Of a stretch of DNA of 64,000 bases, positions 54,318 to 63,237 are shown piece after piece. The notes below the pieces were generated by a model. The model searched no databases. It worked only from the letters and a program-made list of their open reading frames with translations, and was not told the origin of the DNA. The position numbers and the translations under genes are program-made. This stretch comes from CAWIHS01 sp963836005 (GTDB lineage Bacteria; Pseudomonadota; Gammaproteobacteria; GRL18): NCBI GenBank assembly GCA_963836005.1, contig CAWIHS010000001.1, forward strand, positions 310,001 to 374,000, written 5' to 3'. The stretch's first letter is position 1. Every line of letters begins with the position of its first letter.

Positions 54318-56087
54318 TTGAAGAAAAAATCGATCAATACCGGCACTCTCAATTTCCAGTGGGCTTTTACTTTAATCCATAATTTTTCACTGCATGATGT
54401 TGTTCATGCCGTTATCTCACCCGGTTCACGTTCGACTCCTCTGGCTCTGGCCTGTGAACAGCACGAACAGATAAAGACCTGGATACAGATTGACGAGCGC
54501 AGCGCCGCTTTTTTTGCACTGGGGCTGGCACAATCCAGCGGTAACCCCGTGATCCTTGTCTGTACTTCAGGAACCGCTGTAGCCAACTGGTTGCCGGGCG
54601 TTGTTGAAGCCGCCTATTCCTATACTCCCCTGTTATTGCTTTCTGCTGACAGACCTGCAGAATTACACCATTGCGGTGCAAATCAGACCATAGAACAGGC
54701 TGGCCTGTTTGGTAATCATGTACGCGATTTCATCGACCTCGAACCTGCAGAAGAACTTTTGATTCATTCCAATTATTTAAAAAAGATTGCTTCCCGCGCA
54801 GTTAACAGCAGTCTGATAAAAAAGCCGGGGCCGGTACATATCAATATTCCTTTCAGGGAACCGCTGCTGCCTAAACGCTTTACCGTTAAGGAACTGAACA
54901 GTTTTATTCGTTTGATGACCACTAACGTGATCAGATCAGCAACTCCGGTGATCAAAACCCAACCTCAACCCGCATCCCTCACTGCGCAACAGTTAAAAAC
55001 ACTTCAGGGTGTGCTGGATGCCAGGAAAGGACTGCTGATATGCGGCCGGGGACACTATTTAGCTCATTTCCCTCACCTCATCACCCGGCTGGCTGAAAAA
55101 CTGAACTGCCCTGTTCTGGTTGATCCACTGTCAAATTTACGTTTTGGCCCGCATAGTAAAAAGTATCTGCTTTACAATTACGATACCTTCCTCAGACACC
55201 CGAGCCCGCAACTAAAACCGGACTGGGTTATGGGATTTGGTCAGTTTCCGGTATCCAGAAGCCTGCTGGAATTTATGCAGGCCATTAACACTCATTTTGT
55301 TCTGGTAGATCCCATGGGTGAATGGCTGGACCCCAGTCAGACGGCCAGACACAATTTGCATGCCACGCCTGAATCAGTGTGCAGACAATTATTGCAATCA
55401 AAGCTTACACATACACAGGACGACTGGCTGAAAATATTTTTACTGGCAGAAAAACTCATCGAAATACGCCTGCAAAAAGTGCTGAGCCAGAACGCTCCGT
55501 TATTTGAAGCAGATATTATCACTGCACTGATCAACGAGATCCCTGATCAGAGTATGATTTTCAGTGGCAATTCAATGGCCATTCGAGATCTGGACAGTTT
55601 TATCACCCGACAGATGCTGACTGATAAGATTATCAATCTGTATTGCAACCGGGGGGTCAGCGGTATCGATGGCAATCTGTCGACCTATTTAGGACTGTTA
55701 ACCGATAAAAGTTACAAATACAGTGTCGCCCTGCTAGGTGATCTAAGTTTTTATCATGATATGAACGGCCTGCTAATTTCCACAACACTGGCGGCTAAGG
55801 GTTACCAGGGCAGCATTATTCTGCTGAATAATCATGGCGGCGGTATCTTTAATTATTTACCGCAAAATCAACTCGATGACTTCGAAAAACTATGGATTAC
55901 CGACACTCAGCTGGATTTTCAATATAGCGCCCGGCTTTATGGACTAAACTACATGCGCATAGACAGTAAAGAATGTCTGGAGAGTGTGTTTAGCGAAGCA
56001 TTCAAACTACCCGGTTTTAATTTGATAGAAATAATGATTGATCAACAGACCAGTGTGGAATTGCATCAGCGCTGTCTTAGTCAATAA
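54318..56087 (+). CDS. menD: SEPHCHC synthase MenD
   Basis: The 589-residue protein (TTG start at 54318; no ATG in frame nearby) is a ThDP enzyme. VISPGSRSTPLALA near residue 33, DERSAAFFALGLAQ near 60, CTSGTAVANWLPGVVEA near 80 and the ThDP motif GDLSFYHDMNGLL near 475 followed by NNHGGGIFNYLP are intact. It adds succinyl semialdehyde from 2-oxoglutarate to isochorismate. It follows menF across the palindrome-rich gap. Confidence 0.95.
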   Translation: MKKKSINTGTLNFQWAFTLIHNFSLHDVVHAVISPGSRSTPLALACEQHEQIKTWIQIDERSAAFFALGLAQSSGNPVILVCTSGTAVANWLPGVVEAAYSYTPLLLLSADRPAELHHCGANQTIEQAGLFGNHVRDFIDLEPAEELLIHSNYLKKIASRAVNSSLIKKPGPVHINIPFREPLLPKRFTVKELNSFIRLMTTNVIRSATPVIKTQPQPASLTAQQLKTLQGVLDARKGLLICGRGHYLAHFPHLITRLAEKLNCPVLVDPLSNLRFGPHSKKYLLYNYDTFLRHPSPQLKPDWVMGFGQFPVSRSLLEFMQAINTHFVLVDPMGEWLDPSQTARHNLHATPESVCRQLLQSKLTHTQDDWLKIFLLAEKLIEIRLQKVLSQNAPLFEADIITALINEIPDQSMIFSGNSMAIRDLDSFITRQMLTDKIINLYCNRGVSGIDGNLSTYLGLLTDKSYKYSVALLGDLSFYHDMNGLLISTTLAAKGYQGSIILLNNHGGGIFNYLPQNQLDDFEKLWITDTQLDFQYSARLYGLNYMRIDSKECLESVFSEAFKLPGFNLIEIMIDQQTSVELHQRCLSQ

Positions 56088-56121
56088 AAAAACGGCATCC
56101 TGGCAATTTTTTTAACCTTTT

Positions 56122-57066
56122 TTAATCAAAGCTCACCGGATTTTGCGGTTTCATATTCACATGCAGCTGAAAAATATCCGCGCGTGAATAATGACCGGCC
56201 ACATCCAGACAACGTCTGGCTTTGGCTACACTTTCAATATCAATAACGGCGTAAATAATGCCTTTTTCATTGTGCAGCGGGGGCTGAACAATTTCCCCGC
56301 CGGGAGCAATAACCACTGAATCGCCCGGATTTATCCATGCATCTGAGCCGTCCTCATCTGGAAATAATTTTGTTTTCTCTGGAAAATCATCCGGGATATC
56401 ACTGTTCCTAAGCACAACGCCACTGCCTATCACCCAGCAGCAGCCTTCTCTGGCAATATGCTGCAAGGTTCCCAGCCAGCCGTCTCCGCTATCATAGCTA
56501 GGGGCAATATACAGCTCAATACCCTGCGCATAGAGTGCATACCGGGCCAGAGGCATAAAATTTTCCCAGCAAATCAATGTTCCCAGTCTCCCGACGGGCG
56601 TTTCAACCACTTTCAAACCTGAGGCATCACCAAATCCCCAGATCATCCTTTCGGGATTGGTCGGCATTAATTTGCGATGGCGATTGATAATTTTGCCTTT
56701 GGTATTGATCACAATGACCGTATTGTAAAGTGTCGCCCGACTAAACTCATCTTCGCGTTCATTGAGTCCGCAAACGATGGTAATCTGATGTTTTTTTGCC
56801 GCATCACACAAGGGATTTATATCATCATCCTGCAGATTGACGGCACTATGCAGTAAGCGATGATGGATCTCTGCACTTAGATCCCAATCACCCCCCGGAC
56901 GTAAACGCCAGACCCAGGAAGGATAACCGGCAATATAGGCCTCTGGAAAAATGACCAGTTCAGCAGCATTGGCTGCCGCTTCATTAACCAGATCGACTGC
57001 TTTTTGTATGGTTTTTCCCCGATCCAGTAATACAGATGGATGCTGGATAACAGCTATTTTACTCAT
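56122..57066 (-). CDS. Nitrilase-type carbon-nitrogen hydrolase
   Basis: From MSKIAVIQHPSVLLDRGKTI (57066, good GGAAGGG upstream) the product is 314 residues. The triad is visible: Glu in LVIFPEAYIAGYP near residue 45, Lys in NRHRKLMPTNPERMIWG near 129 and Cys in GTLICWENFMPLARYALYAQ near 164. These pieces fit the true nitrilase branch, turning a nitrile into acid and ammonia. It is on the opposite strand between menD and menB, so it has no evident menaquinone role; the substrate is unknown. Confidence 0.9.
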   Translation of the reverse strand: MSKIAVIQHPSVLLDRGKTIQKAVDLVNEAAANAAELVIFPEAYIAGYPSWVWRLRPGGDWDLSAEIHHRLLHSAVNLQDDDINPLCDAAKKHQITIVCGLNEREDEFSRATLYNTVIVINTKGKIINRHRKLMPTNPERMIWGFGDASGLKVVETPVGRLGTLICWENFMPLARYALYAQGIELYIAPSYDSGDGWLGTLQHIAREGCCWVIGSGVVLRNSDIPDDFPEKTKLFPDEDGSDAWINPGDSVVIAPGGEIVQPPLHNEKGIIYAVIDIESVAKARRCLDVAGHYSRADIFQLHVNMKPQNPVSFD

Positions 57067-57467
57067 AAACCCTTCCAGTGTTGTATCATTCACACTCTCA
57101 TAGACACGTAATAGAGACCTGTTTTATAGAGTTACATAAATACACCTTAGGTTCTATAAGCAGATAAATCCAGTAAAACGGGTTTATCATCTGGAACACA
57201 AACACCAGTTAAAGGCACAAACGATTCTCTTAGATGAGTAAAATTATAGAATGGATGTAAATACTCAGCGTATTTAAGATTTTCACTGAGTGCTTGATAT
57301 TAGATATACGCTGAGCAGTTACGAATCGATTTTATATAATTGTGGTTAAATGGAGTATTGTAGTTAATGTGAGTTAAGCCTGAATTCGCCGGAAATGATT
57401 TGCTCTGGAGGAGTCTTTTTTCCTGCTGACAGAAACATGATTTCTGATCAGCAGGAAATATATTCAC
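57067..57467. other. Intergenic region with palindromic repeat
   Basis: About 400 bp without a gene. It contains the repeat at 57257-57322 and a hairpin TCCTGCTGA/TCAGCAGGA at 57421-57456. Confidence 0.5.
57257..57322. repeat. Palindromic repeat (66 bp)
   Basis: GTAAATACTCAGCGTAT (57257-57273) pairs with ATACGCTGAGCAGTTAC (57306-57322) apart from two positions. An internal tttaagattttcactgag is shared with the copy at 63182. Confidence 0.8.
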
Positions 57468-57800
57468 TTAGAATGTACTTGCTACTTCTGGACGAATATG
57501 TTCAGAACATTGTCCTTCAATGACCTCGCCGTCTTTACCGATAATACGGTTTTTGCTATCTACTTCTCCAAGAATCTGGTATTGAGAGATATCCCAGCTG
57601 GATGAACCAGGGATCTGTTTCATTTTCAAGGTAATTGCAGCTAGTTTATTATCTTCGCCGTAAGTCACAAACAGGCAGGGCAATTCTATAGTTTCTGACA
57701 CCGTAGGTTCGAACGTTGCTCCTTTTGCTAAAATAAAATGACTGAATGATAAAGAAAAGAATGCTATAAGACCGATCGTTGATGTTTTTTTAAAGTTCAT
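57468..57800 (-). CDS. Small secreted protein of unknown function
   Basis: The 110-residue protein has a signal peptide (residues 1-25, IGLIAFFSLSFSHFILAKG). The mature part has two Cys (LPCLFVTYG and EGQCSEHIRP), perhaps a disulfide, and a beta-rich pattern. No family recognised. Confidence 0.65.
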   Translation of the reverse strand: MNFKKTSTIGLIAFFSLSFSHFILAKGATFEPTVSETIELPCLFVTYGEDNKLAAITLKMKQIPGSSSWDISQYQILGEVDSKNRIIGKDGEVIEGQCSEHIRPEVASTF

Positions 57801-58145
57801 CTTGTTGTTTACTCCTAAATATATAACTCATTGTCCATAAAAAATGGCCTTTAATGCGAGTTTAATGTAAAAAAATTGCTATCTGTACATCGGGTAACAC
57901 CATTTGCGCATGTACACCACTTGTCTTTTTCTGACATGAACAATTGTTAAGCAAAAGCTAACCGGGTAATGTGCCATCCATCTCATAAAACATGACCAGT
58001 CAGTAATATTTTCTTTATTTGTGAAATAATTAGTTATTAAACCACTCCAAATGAAAATTTCAGATGTTTTCAAAAAAACAAAAAAGTGTAGAATGCACAT
58101 AGAATCCCAATACCTCACTTGGGTAAGATATCATCAGGATCCCAT
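57801..58145. other. Intergenic region before menB
   Basis: About 345 bp without a supported gene between the divergent small secreted protein and menB. AGGA lies 7 bases before the chosen menB ATG. No perfect FNR box seen. Confidence 0.45.
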
Positions 58146-58979
58146 ATGAACTGGATAGAAAATGAACAATTCAATTTTAGCGATATTCTTTATCATCATG
58201 GACAGAATGAGTATAAAGGAATTGCCAAAATCACCATTAATCGTCCTGAAGTGCGTAATGCATTTAAACCTGAAACGGTATCAGAACTGATAGCAGCATT
58301 TCATCATGCACATTATGATCATACTATTGGCGTTATTATTTTAACTGGTGCTGGCGATTTGGCCTTCTGTTCAGGAGGTGATCAGAAAATCCGCGGTACA
58401 GAGGGCGGTTATTGTGATCAACAGGGGATCAATCATCTCAATGTACTGGAACTTCAACGACAAATAAGAACTCTGCCCAAACCTGTGGTAGCGATGGTGG
58501 CCGGCTATGCCATAGGCGGAGGTCACGTCCTGCATCTTATCTGCGACTTGACCATTGCTGCAGATAATGCTCAATTTGGCCAAACCGGTCCAAAAGTGGG
58601 CAGTTTTGATGCGGGACTCGGCGCCGGCATTATGGCCCGAACGATTGGACTCAAAAAAGCCAAAGAGATCTGGTTTCTATGCCGTCAGTATAGTGCCCGT
58701 CAGGCACTTGATATGGGTCTGGTCAACGCAGTGGTAGCGCTAGAGCAACTTGAACAGGAAACCGTAAAATGGTGTCAGGAGATGCTGCAGCATTCTCCTA
58801 CGGCGTTGCGAGTACTAAAATCTGCATTTAATGCGGATACTGATGGGCTGGCAGGCATTCAGGAACTGGCTGGAAATACCACGGCCCTGTTTTATATGAC
58901 TGAAGAGGGTCAGGAAGGCCGTAATGCCTTTGTAGAAAAACGTGCTCCGGATTTCAGCCGTTACAAGAGAAGACCTTAG
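58146..58979 (+). CDS. menB: 1,4-dihydroxy-2-naphthoyl-CoA synthase
   Basis: From MNWIENEQFNFSDILYHH (ATG at 58146, AGGA upstream) the product is 277 residues, full length. Crotonase motifs: ITINRPEVRNAFKPETVSEL near residue 28, FCSGGDQKIRGTEGGY near 75 and GYAIGGGHVLHLICDLTIAA near 123. VGSFDAGLGAGIMARTIG has the catalytic Asp typical of MenB. It closes the naphthoate ring. It heads a menB-menA-menC operon. Confidence 0.96.
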   Translation: MNWIENEQFNFSDILYHHGQNEYKGIAKITINRPEVRNAFKPETVSELIAAFHHAHYDHTIGVIILTGAGDLAFCSGGDQKIRGTEGGYCDQQGINHLNVLELQRQIRTLPKPVVAMVAGYAIGGGHVLHLICDLTIAADNAQFGQTGPKVGSFDAGLGAGIMARTIGLKKAKEIWFLCRQYSARQALDMGLVNAVVALEQLEQETVKWCQEMLQHSPTALRVLKSAFNADTDGLAGIQELAGNTTALFYMTEEGQEGRNAFVEKRAPDFSRYKRRP

Positions 58980-58990
58980 CCTCTGCAAAC

Positions 58991-59926
58991 ATGAATTCTT
59001 CACCTGAGATACAATCATTTGCCAGGCCCGCTCCATTGAAGATCTGGTGGCTGGCGATCAGACCCAGGACCTTATCCATAGCTCTCACACCTGTCTTATT
59101 GGGAACAGCTCTGGCCTGGTCAGATCATAACGAAATATCATGGCTCACTTTTTTTGTTATTTTGCTATCTGCCCTGACTATCCAGATTGGTACCAACTTG
59201 TATAATGATGCGGCAGATCACGAAAAAGGCGCTGATACTTCAGCACGACTGGGACCCAAAAGAGCCGCCCAGCAGGGTTGGTTAAGTACTCAAGAGCTCA
59301 AACAGGGTGCCTTTATCAGTTTCGTTTGCGCATTTGTCAGCGGTATCTATCTTGCCTGGTTAGGCGGCTGGCCAATTATTATCCTCGGCCTGATATCCAT
59401 TGCCTGTGGTTATGCCTATACCGGGGGCCCCAAACCTATTGCTTATTCGCCCCTGGGCGAAGTGTTTGTGATGTTGTTCTTTGGTCTGGCAGCTGTCAGC
59501 GGCACATATTATTTATATACACTTAGCTTAACCCCCATGGTCATGCTGTTTGCTACGGGTGTCGGCAGTATGGCCGCAGCAATATTGCTGGTGAATAATT
59601 ATCGTGATATGGATCAGGATCGTAAAGCTGACAAACTCACTCTGGTTCATTATATTGGCCGTGATAAGGTAAAAAAATTATACCATTTACTGATACTTTA
59701 TCCTTATTTGTTAGTGCTATTATTTACTCTTATCAGCCCAGCATATTCTTTTTTACTTCTGATGCCAGTGCTGCTGTCACTGCCGTTGGCATTCAGAGCT
59801 ATGACCTGCATGGAAACATCCCCACTGTCAGATAAGCTCAACTTACTGCTGAAAAATACCGCGCTGCTACAGCTTGTCTATACCCTTCTGCTGTGTTGTG
59901 GATTGATCATTGACACAGCATTATGA
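58991..59926 (+). CDS. menA: 1,4-dihydroxy-2-naphthoate prenyltransferase
   Basis: The 311-residue protein has eight or nine membrane helices of the UbiA family. The Asp-rich motifs are TNLYNDAADHEKGAD near residue 74 and NNYRDMDQDRKADKLTL near 207. It attaches the isoprenoid tail to DHNA. It starts 11 bp after menB and overlaps menC by ATGA. Confidence 0.95.
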   Translation: MNSSPEIQSFARPAPLKIWWLAIRPRTLSIALTPVLLGTALAWSDHNEISWLTFFVILLSALTIQIGTNLYNDAADHEKGADTSARLGPKRAAQQGWLSTQELKQGAFISFVCAFVSGIYLAWLGGWPIIILGLISIACGYAYTGGPKPIAYSPLGEVFVMLFFGLAAVSGTYYLYTLSLTPMVMLFATGVGSMAAAILLVNNYRDMDQDRKADKLTLVHYIGRDKVKKLYHLLILYPYLLVLLFTLISPAYSFLLLMPVLLSLPLAFRAMTCMETSPLSDKLNLLLKNTALLQLVYTLLLCCGLIIDTAL

Positions 59927-60966
59927 CGGAACTCAGGCTGGCCGGATATCAGCTCATCCCTTATAACATCAAACTGACCACACCCTGGCTATCAGCCAAA
60001 GACTCTTTTAACTATCGTCAGGGGATCGTGCTGAAACTGCAAACAGAAACAGGTCTGGAAGGTACAGGAGAGTGTGCCCCGTTACCATCTATGGGCAGTG
60101 AAACTTTGCAAACAGCGCAGACTCAGTTAAAAAAGAGTTTACCCGGCCTGATTGGGCTGCCTCTCAGGCATATTTATGAGCAACTTAAAACAGCTTTTCC
60201 TGCCTCAAATTTTGCCCTTGAATGCGCTTTGCTAGATTTGCAGGCAAAACAGCATAACACTTCCATTGCCCGATTAATCAATACAAAGGCCGCGGCTGAA
60301 ATAAAAGTCAATACCATGCTGGGTTCTCTGCATAGCAGCATCCTGTTGCAGGCAAAACAGGCTGAAAGCCAGGGTTTCAGGATACTGAAAGTGAAAATGG
60401 GACTGGGTCCAGTCCCAGAAGAATTAAACAGATTAAAGTTGCTGATAGAGCAACTTCAACCAAGGACACAGCTCCGTCTCGATGCCAATCAGGCATGGGA
60501 TGTTGAGCAATGTGCAAGAGTAATCCAGCTGCTGCATCAATACCCTGGAAAAATCGACAGTCTGGAAGAACCGCTAAAACATTTTAATGAACAATTATAC
60601 CGGGAATTACAACAAACCACATCAATATCTCTTGCACTTGATGAATCATTCTCATCAGCAATAAAATTGTCCAGTGAGCAGGCAACTGAAAAATTCACGC
60701 TACCGGTCAAACGGCTCATTCTAAAGCCCCAACTTATCGGCAGTCTGTTAAAAAGCTACCGAATCGCGACCCTGGCCGAGAAACAAAAGATTGAAGTCGT
60801 TATTAGCAGTAGTATAGAAACAGGTTATGGGCTCTGGGCATGTACCTATCTGGCAGCGGCATTAAACAACCATCAAACCCATGGGCTCGCAACTGGCCAT
60901 TGGCTGGAAGAGACCTTGATCCCAGTGCCTGCAATACGTAATGGGGTTATACAACTGCACTTATAG
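59923..60966 (+). CDS. menC: o-Succinylbenzoate synthase
   Basis: The 347-residue enolase-superfamily protein has the catalytic Lys in LKVKMGLG near residue 151, metal ligands Asp/Glu/Asp in LRLDANQAWD, SLEEPL and LALDESF (about 185, 213, 234), and Lys in LILKPQLIG near 265. It dehydrates SHCHC. It overlaps menA by 4 bases and converges on the yihY-type gene by 6. Confidence 0.94.
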   Translation: MTELRLAGYQLIPYNIKLTTPWLSAKDSFNYRQGIVLKLQTETGLEGTGECAPLPSMGSETLQTAQTQLKKSLPGLIGLPLRHIYEQLKTAFPASNFALECALLDLQAKQHNTSIARLINTKAAAEIKVNTMLGSLHSSILLQAKQAESQGFRILKVKMGLGPVPEELNRLKLLIEQLQPRTQLRLDANQAWDVEQCARVIQLLHQYPGKIDSLEEPLKHFNEQLYRELQQTTSISLALDESFSSAIKLSSEQATEKFTLPVKRLILKPQLIGSLLKSYRIATLAEKQKIEVVISSSIETGYGLWACTYLAAALNNHQTHGLATGHWLEETLIPVPAIRNGVIQLHL

Positions 60967-61875
60967 TCTATTATCTGTCTCCTGGGTTATCAGTTCGCCA
61001 CAGTCTTCACAGCGGCCGCCATACCCGATACGTTCATATTCTGCAATCACCTGTGCACCAAAAAGCAGAATGATTGCACCTACTTCAAGAAACAGTAATA
61101 TGGCAATGGAAGTGGCTAATGAGCCATACACCATATTAACCATAGACAGGGTCGAGAAATACCAGACCAGGATATGACGGGCAATTTCCCATAATATGGT
61201 TGCGCTAATGCTCCCTACCAGAGCATGTTTAAAGCTAAGTTTACCCACCGGCATCACCATATAAATGGATGTCAGCATTAAAATCAGCCCCATAACACCC
61301 AACACATAAAGGGAAAAACGCGTTAAACCGCTTAGCTTCCAGTTCCAGTAAAATAAGGAAACAGACTCACCTTCCCAGACTTGAATAATTCCACTGATAA
61401 AGGTAATTAATAGAATACCCAGTCCCAGGATCAGTATATAACCATAAGGTAACACAGCTGAAATTAGGTAATGCCGCCGATGTATACTGACCCGGTGATG
61501 GAAAATAATCGACATGGCTTTTTCAAGTACAGTAAAAGTCATGGAACTAAAAAACAGCAAAATGACCAACAGCAGCCAGCCGATATGTGTCTGACTTGTA
61601 AACTGACTGATTTGATCAATGAATACCGGGGCCTGACCAGGAATTACAATATTGAGATATTGAGTAACAATATCAATAAGCTGTTCTTGCTCAATTACAT
61701 GAGACAGCTCTATGACAATAAGACTGAACAGCGGAATAATTGACAATAAAGTATAATAGGCCACAGCACCAGACAGCAAAATACCCTGGTTAGCATTAAA
61801 CCCACTCACTACCTGTTTTAAAAAACCCCAGGGGTGCTGAATTATCTTTCTCGCAGGACTTTCCCACTCTGTCAT
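60961..61875 (-). CDS. YihY/BrkB-family inner membrane protein
   Basis: The 304-residue protein has six membrane helices and the family signatures SGAVAYYTLLSIIPLFSLIV near residue 36, YGSLATSIAILLFLEVGAII near 245 and AQVIAEYERIG. The C-terminus has CEDCG. Once labelled RNase BN in error; function unknown. It ends within the menC stop region on the opposite strand. Confidence 0.9.
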   Translation of the reverse strand: MTEWESPARKIIQHPWGFLKQVVSGFNANQGILLSGAVAYYTLLSIIPLFSLIVIELSHVIEQEQLIDIVTQYLNIVIPGQAPVFIDQISQFTSQTHIGWLLLVILLFFSSMTFTVLEKAMSIIFHHRVSIHRRHYLISAVLPYGYILILGLGILLITFISGIIQVWEGESVSLFYWNWKLSGLTRFSLYVLGVMGLILMLTSIYMVMPVGKLSFKHALVGSISATILWEIARHILVWYFSTLSMVNMVYGSLATSIAILLFLEVGAIILLFGAQVIAEYERIGYGGRCEDCGELITQETDNRL

Positions 61876-62146
61876 AACCCTCTCACTAATCAGTATCTAT
61901 CTCATACCAATTATTGACCCAACGGGATCCAAGATCAACCTGGAATAACGACATGAAACCACATCCCTGATGTTTTATTCTCTAATTACACTATACTATT
62001 ACGAATGTTAGATGTAATTGACAGGCATCATATTAGCCTGGGATTCATTTACAGCAAAGTAAAAAAATTAATACTCTCAGTGATTGGAAAAATTTGCTTT
62101 TTTGCAAAGCAGTCTCTATAAACAATGATTCAACAAATTACCCAAT

Positions 62147-62548
62147 ATGCGACAGGCCCTTTCAAAATATACCTTTACTCTTCGCTTATATGACACTGAT
62201 GCTGCAGGTTTTATGTTCTATGCCCGTTATTTCTACTATCTGCATGATGCTTATGAAGAAATGCTGCATAACCATCAGCTTGAAATCCATAAAATTCTTG
62301 ACGGCAGCTATCTATTTCCCATTTCTCATGCTGAGGCAGACTTTAAATCCCCTGTCAAACTCAATCAATCTATTACTATTGAGATATTTGCTGCAGCAAT
62401 CGAAAAAGATCGTTTTAGCCTCAGGTTTGAATTTAAAAATGAGCTGGGACATATTGTAGCAACGGCAAGAACTCAACATGTTTGTATTAATAAACAGTTA
62501 CCAGGAACTGTTGACTTACCCAGAGAATGGATAAATATGCTCAAGTGA
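62147..62548 (+). CDS. Acyl-CoA thioesterase (4HBT), likely DHNA-CoA hydrolase
   Basis: The 133-residue hot-dog protein has LRLYDTDAAGFMFYARYFYY near residue 13, with the catalytic Asp, then HDAYEEML and ISHAEADFKSPVKLNQSITI. This fits the 4HBT class that includes the DHNA-CoA thioesterase of plant and cyanobacterial phylloquinone synthesis. Lying among men genes, it probably hydrolyses DHNA-CoA, the step between MenB and MenA. A general thioesterase (YbgC-like) is the alternative. Confidence 0.8.
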   Translation: MRQALSKYTFTLRLYDTDAAGFMFYARYFYYLHDAYEEMLHNHQLEIHKILDGSYLFPISHAEADFKSPVKLNQSITIEIFAAAIEKDRFSLRFEFKNELGHIVATARTQHVCINKQLPGTVDLPREWINMLK

Positions 62549-62662
62549 TGAAAAACACGTCAAGCGTAGCAGTAGCAAAACCAGTCTACAATAAAACGCT
62601 CTTGCTATTAGAATGGACGCTGAAATGGTGGCAGGTGTTAAATATAACAGAAAAAGTGTTTT

Positions 62663-62884
62663 TTAAAGATGTTTGCTTTTATTGAGCTTAAGTAACTCTT
62701 CCTCATATAATTTTATCATCGTTACGTAATAGTCTGAGAGCTTTTTTTCATAGGCACAATCGCCTGTATAGCCAATCCTCTTCAAACGTTTTCTCAGATA
62801 AATAATTTCCGTGATCAGATTGTGTGCATTAGCAGGGCTTATGAGATGGGATTTATTTACATCCAGTTGATTAGTATTATTCAT
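62663..62884 (-). CDS. Small hypothetical protein, helical
   Basis: The 73-residue protein has no signal peptide. It looks all-helical and charged (LITEIIYLRKRLKRIGYTGD, LYEEELLKLNKSK), with one Cys. No family recognised. It lies between the thioesterase and menE. Confidence 0.5.
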   Translation of the reverse strand: MNNTNQLDVNKSHLISPANAHNLITEIIYLRKRLKRIGYTGDCAYEKKLSDYYVTMIKLYEEELLKLNKSKHL

Positions 62885-62997
62885 AATAATTTTTCCGTTT
62901 CTTATATAATTTAAACAGAATATAACGAATGATTATGACAACTTGATGAAACAGCAGAATATTTTTTCAGCTTTTACAAAAAGTATTACTTGTTCAT

Positions 62998-63146
62998 ACG
63001 TAGGTACTTAAGGATAATTGAGTGTTTGTGGAAGGCAGATAATTGCTCCTGCGTGATCTGCATTCCCTACAAGGAAGTATTTACGGCGTCTTCCGGAACA
63101 AATACTCGATTATCCGCACCTGATTTTGCTTAAGTACCTACCTATG
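62998..63146. mobile_element. MITE-like element with terminal inverted repeats
   Basis: GTAGGTACTTAAGGATAAT near the left end (from 62999) is matched by GATTATCC and CTTAAGTACCTAC near the right end (to 63144), interrupted by about 13 extra bases on the right arm. The inner parts TTGTGGAAG and CTTCCGGAACAA also pair loosely. No coding capacity. Confidence 0.6.
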
Positions 63147-63181
63147 ATTACTTGTTAACATAATGAAGACATACAAAAGAC

Positions 63182-63222
63182 GTAACTACTCAGCGAATTT
63201 AAGATTTTCACTGAGTAGTGAC
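63182..63222. repeat. Palindromic repeat (41 bp)
   Basis: GTAACTACTCAGCGAA pairs with TTCACTGAGTAGTGAC across a centre tttaagat, with few mismatches. It lies 16 bp beyond the end of menE. Confidence 0.8.
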
Positions 63223-63237
63223 CAAAAGACATCGTTG

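Larger units (their letters stand above)
62885..63237. other. Intergenic region with two repeat elements
   Basis: About 350 bp without a gene. It holds the inverted-repeat element at 62998-63146 and the palindromic repeat at 63182-63222. Confidence 0.6.

Noticed and set aside
54295..54321. Eight-codon frame ATG at 54295 overlapping menD start as a leader peptide
   Set aside because: It reads MTNIWVNL and stops over the menD TTG; it has no run of regulatory codons and no attenuator hairpins follow.
17326..63222. Palindromic repeats as a CRISPR array
   Set aside because: Copies are single, kilobases apart, of variable length and with no regular spacers or cas genes.
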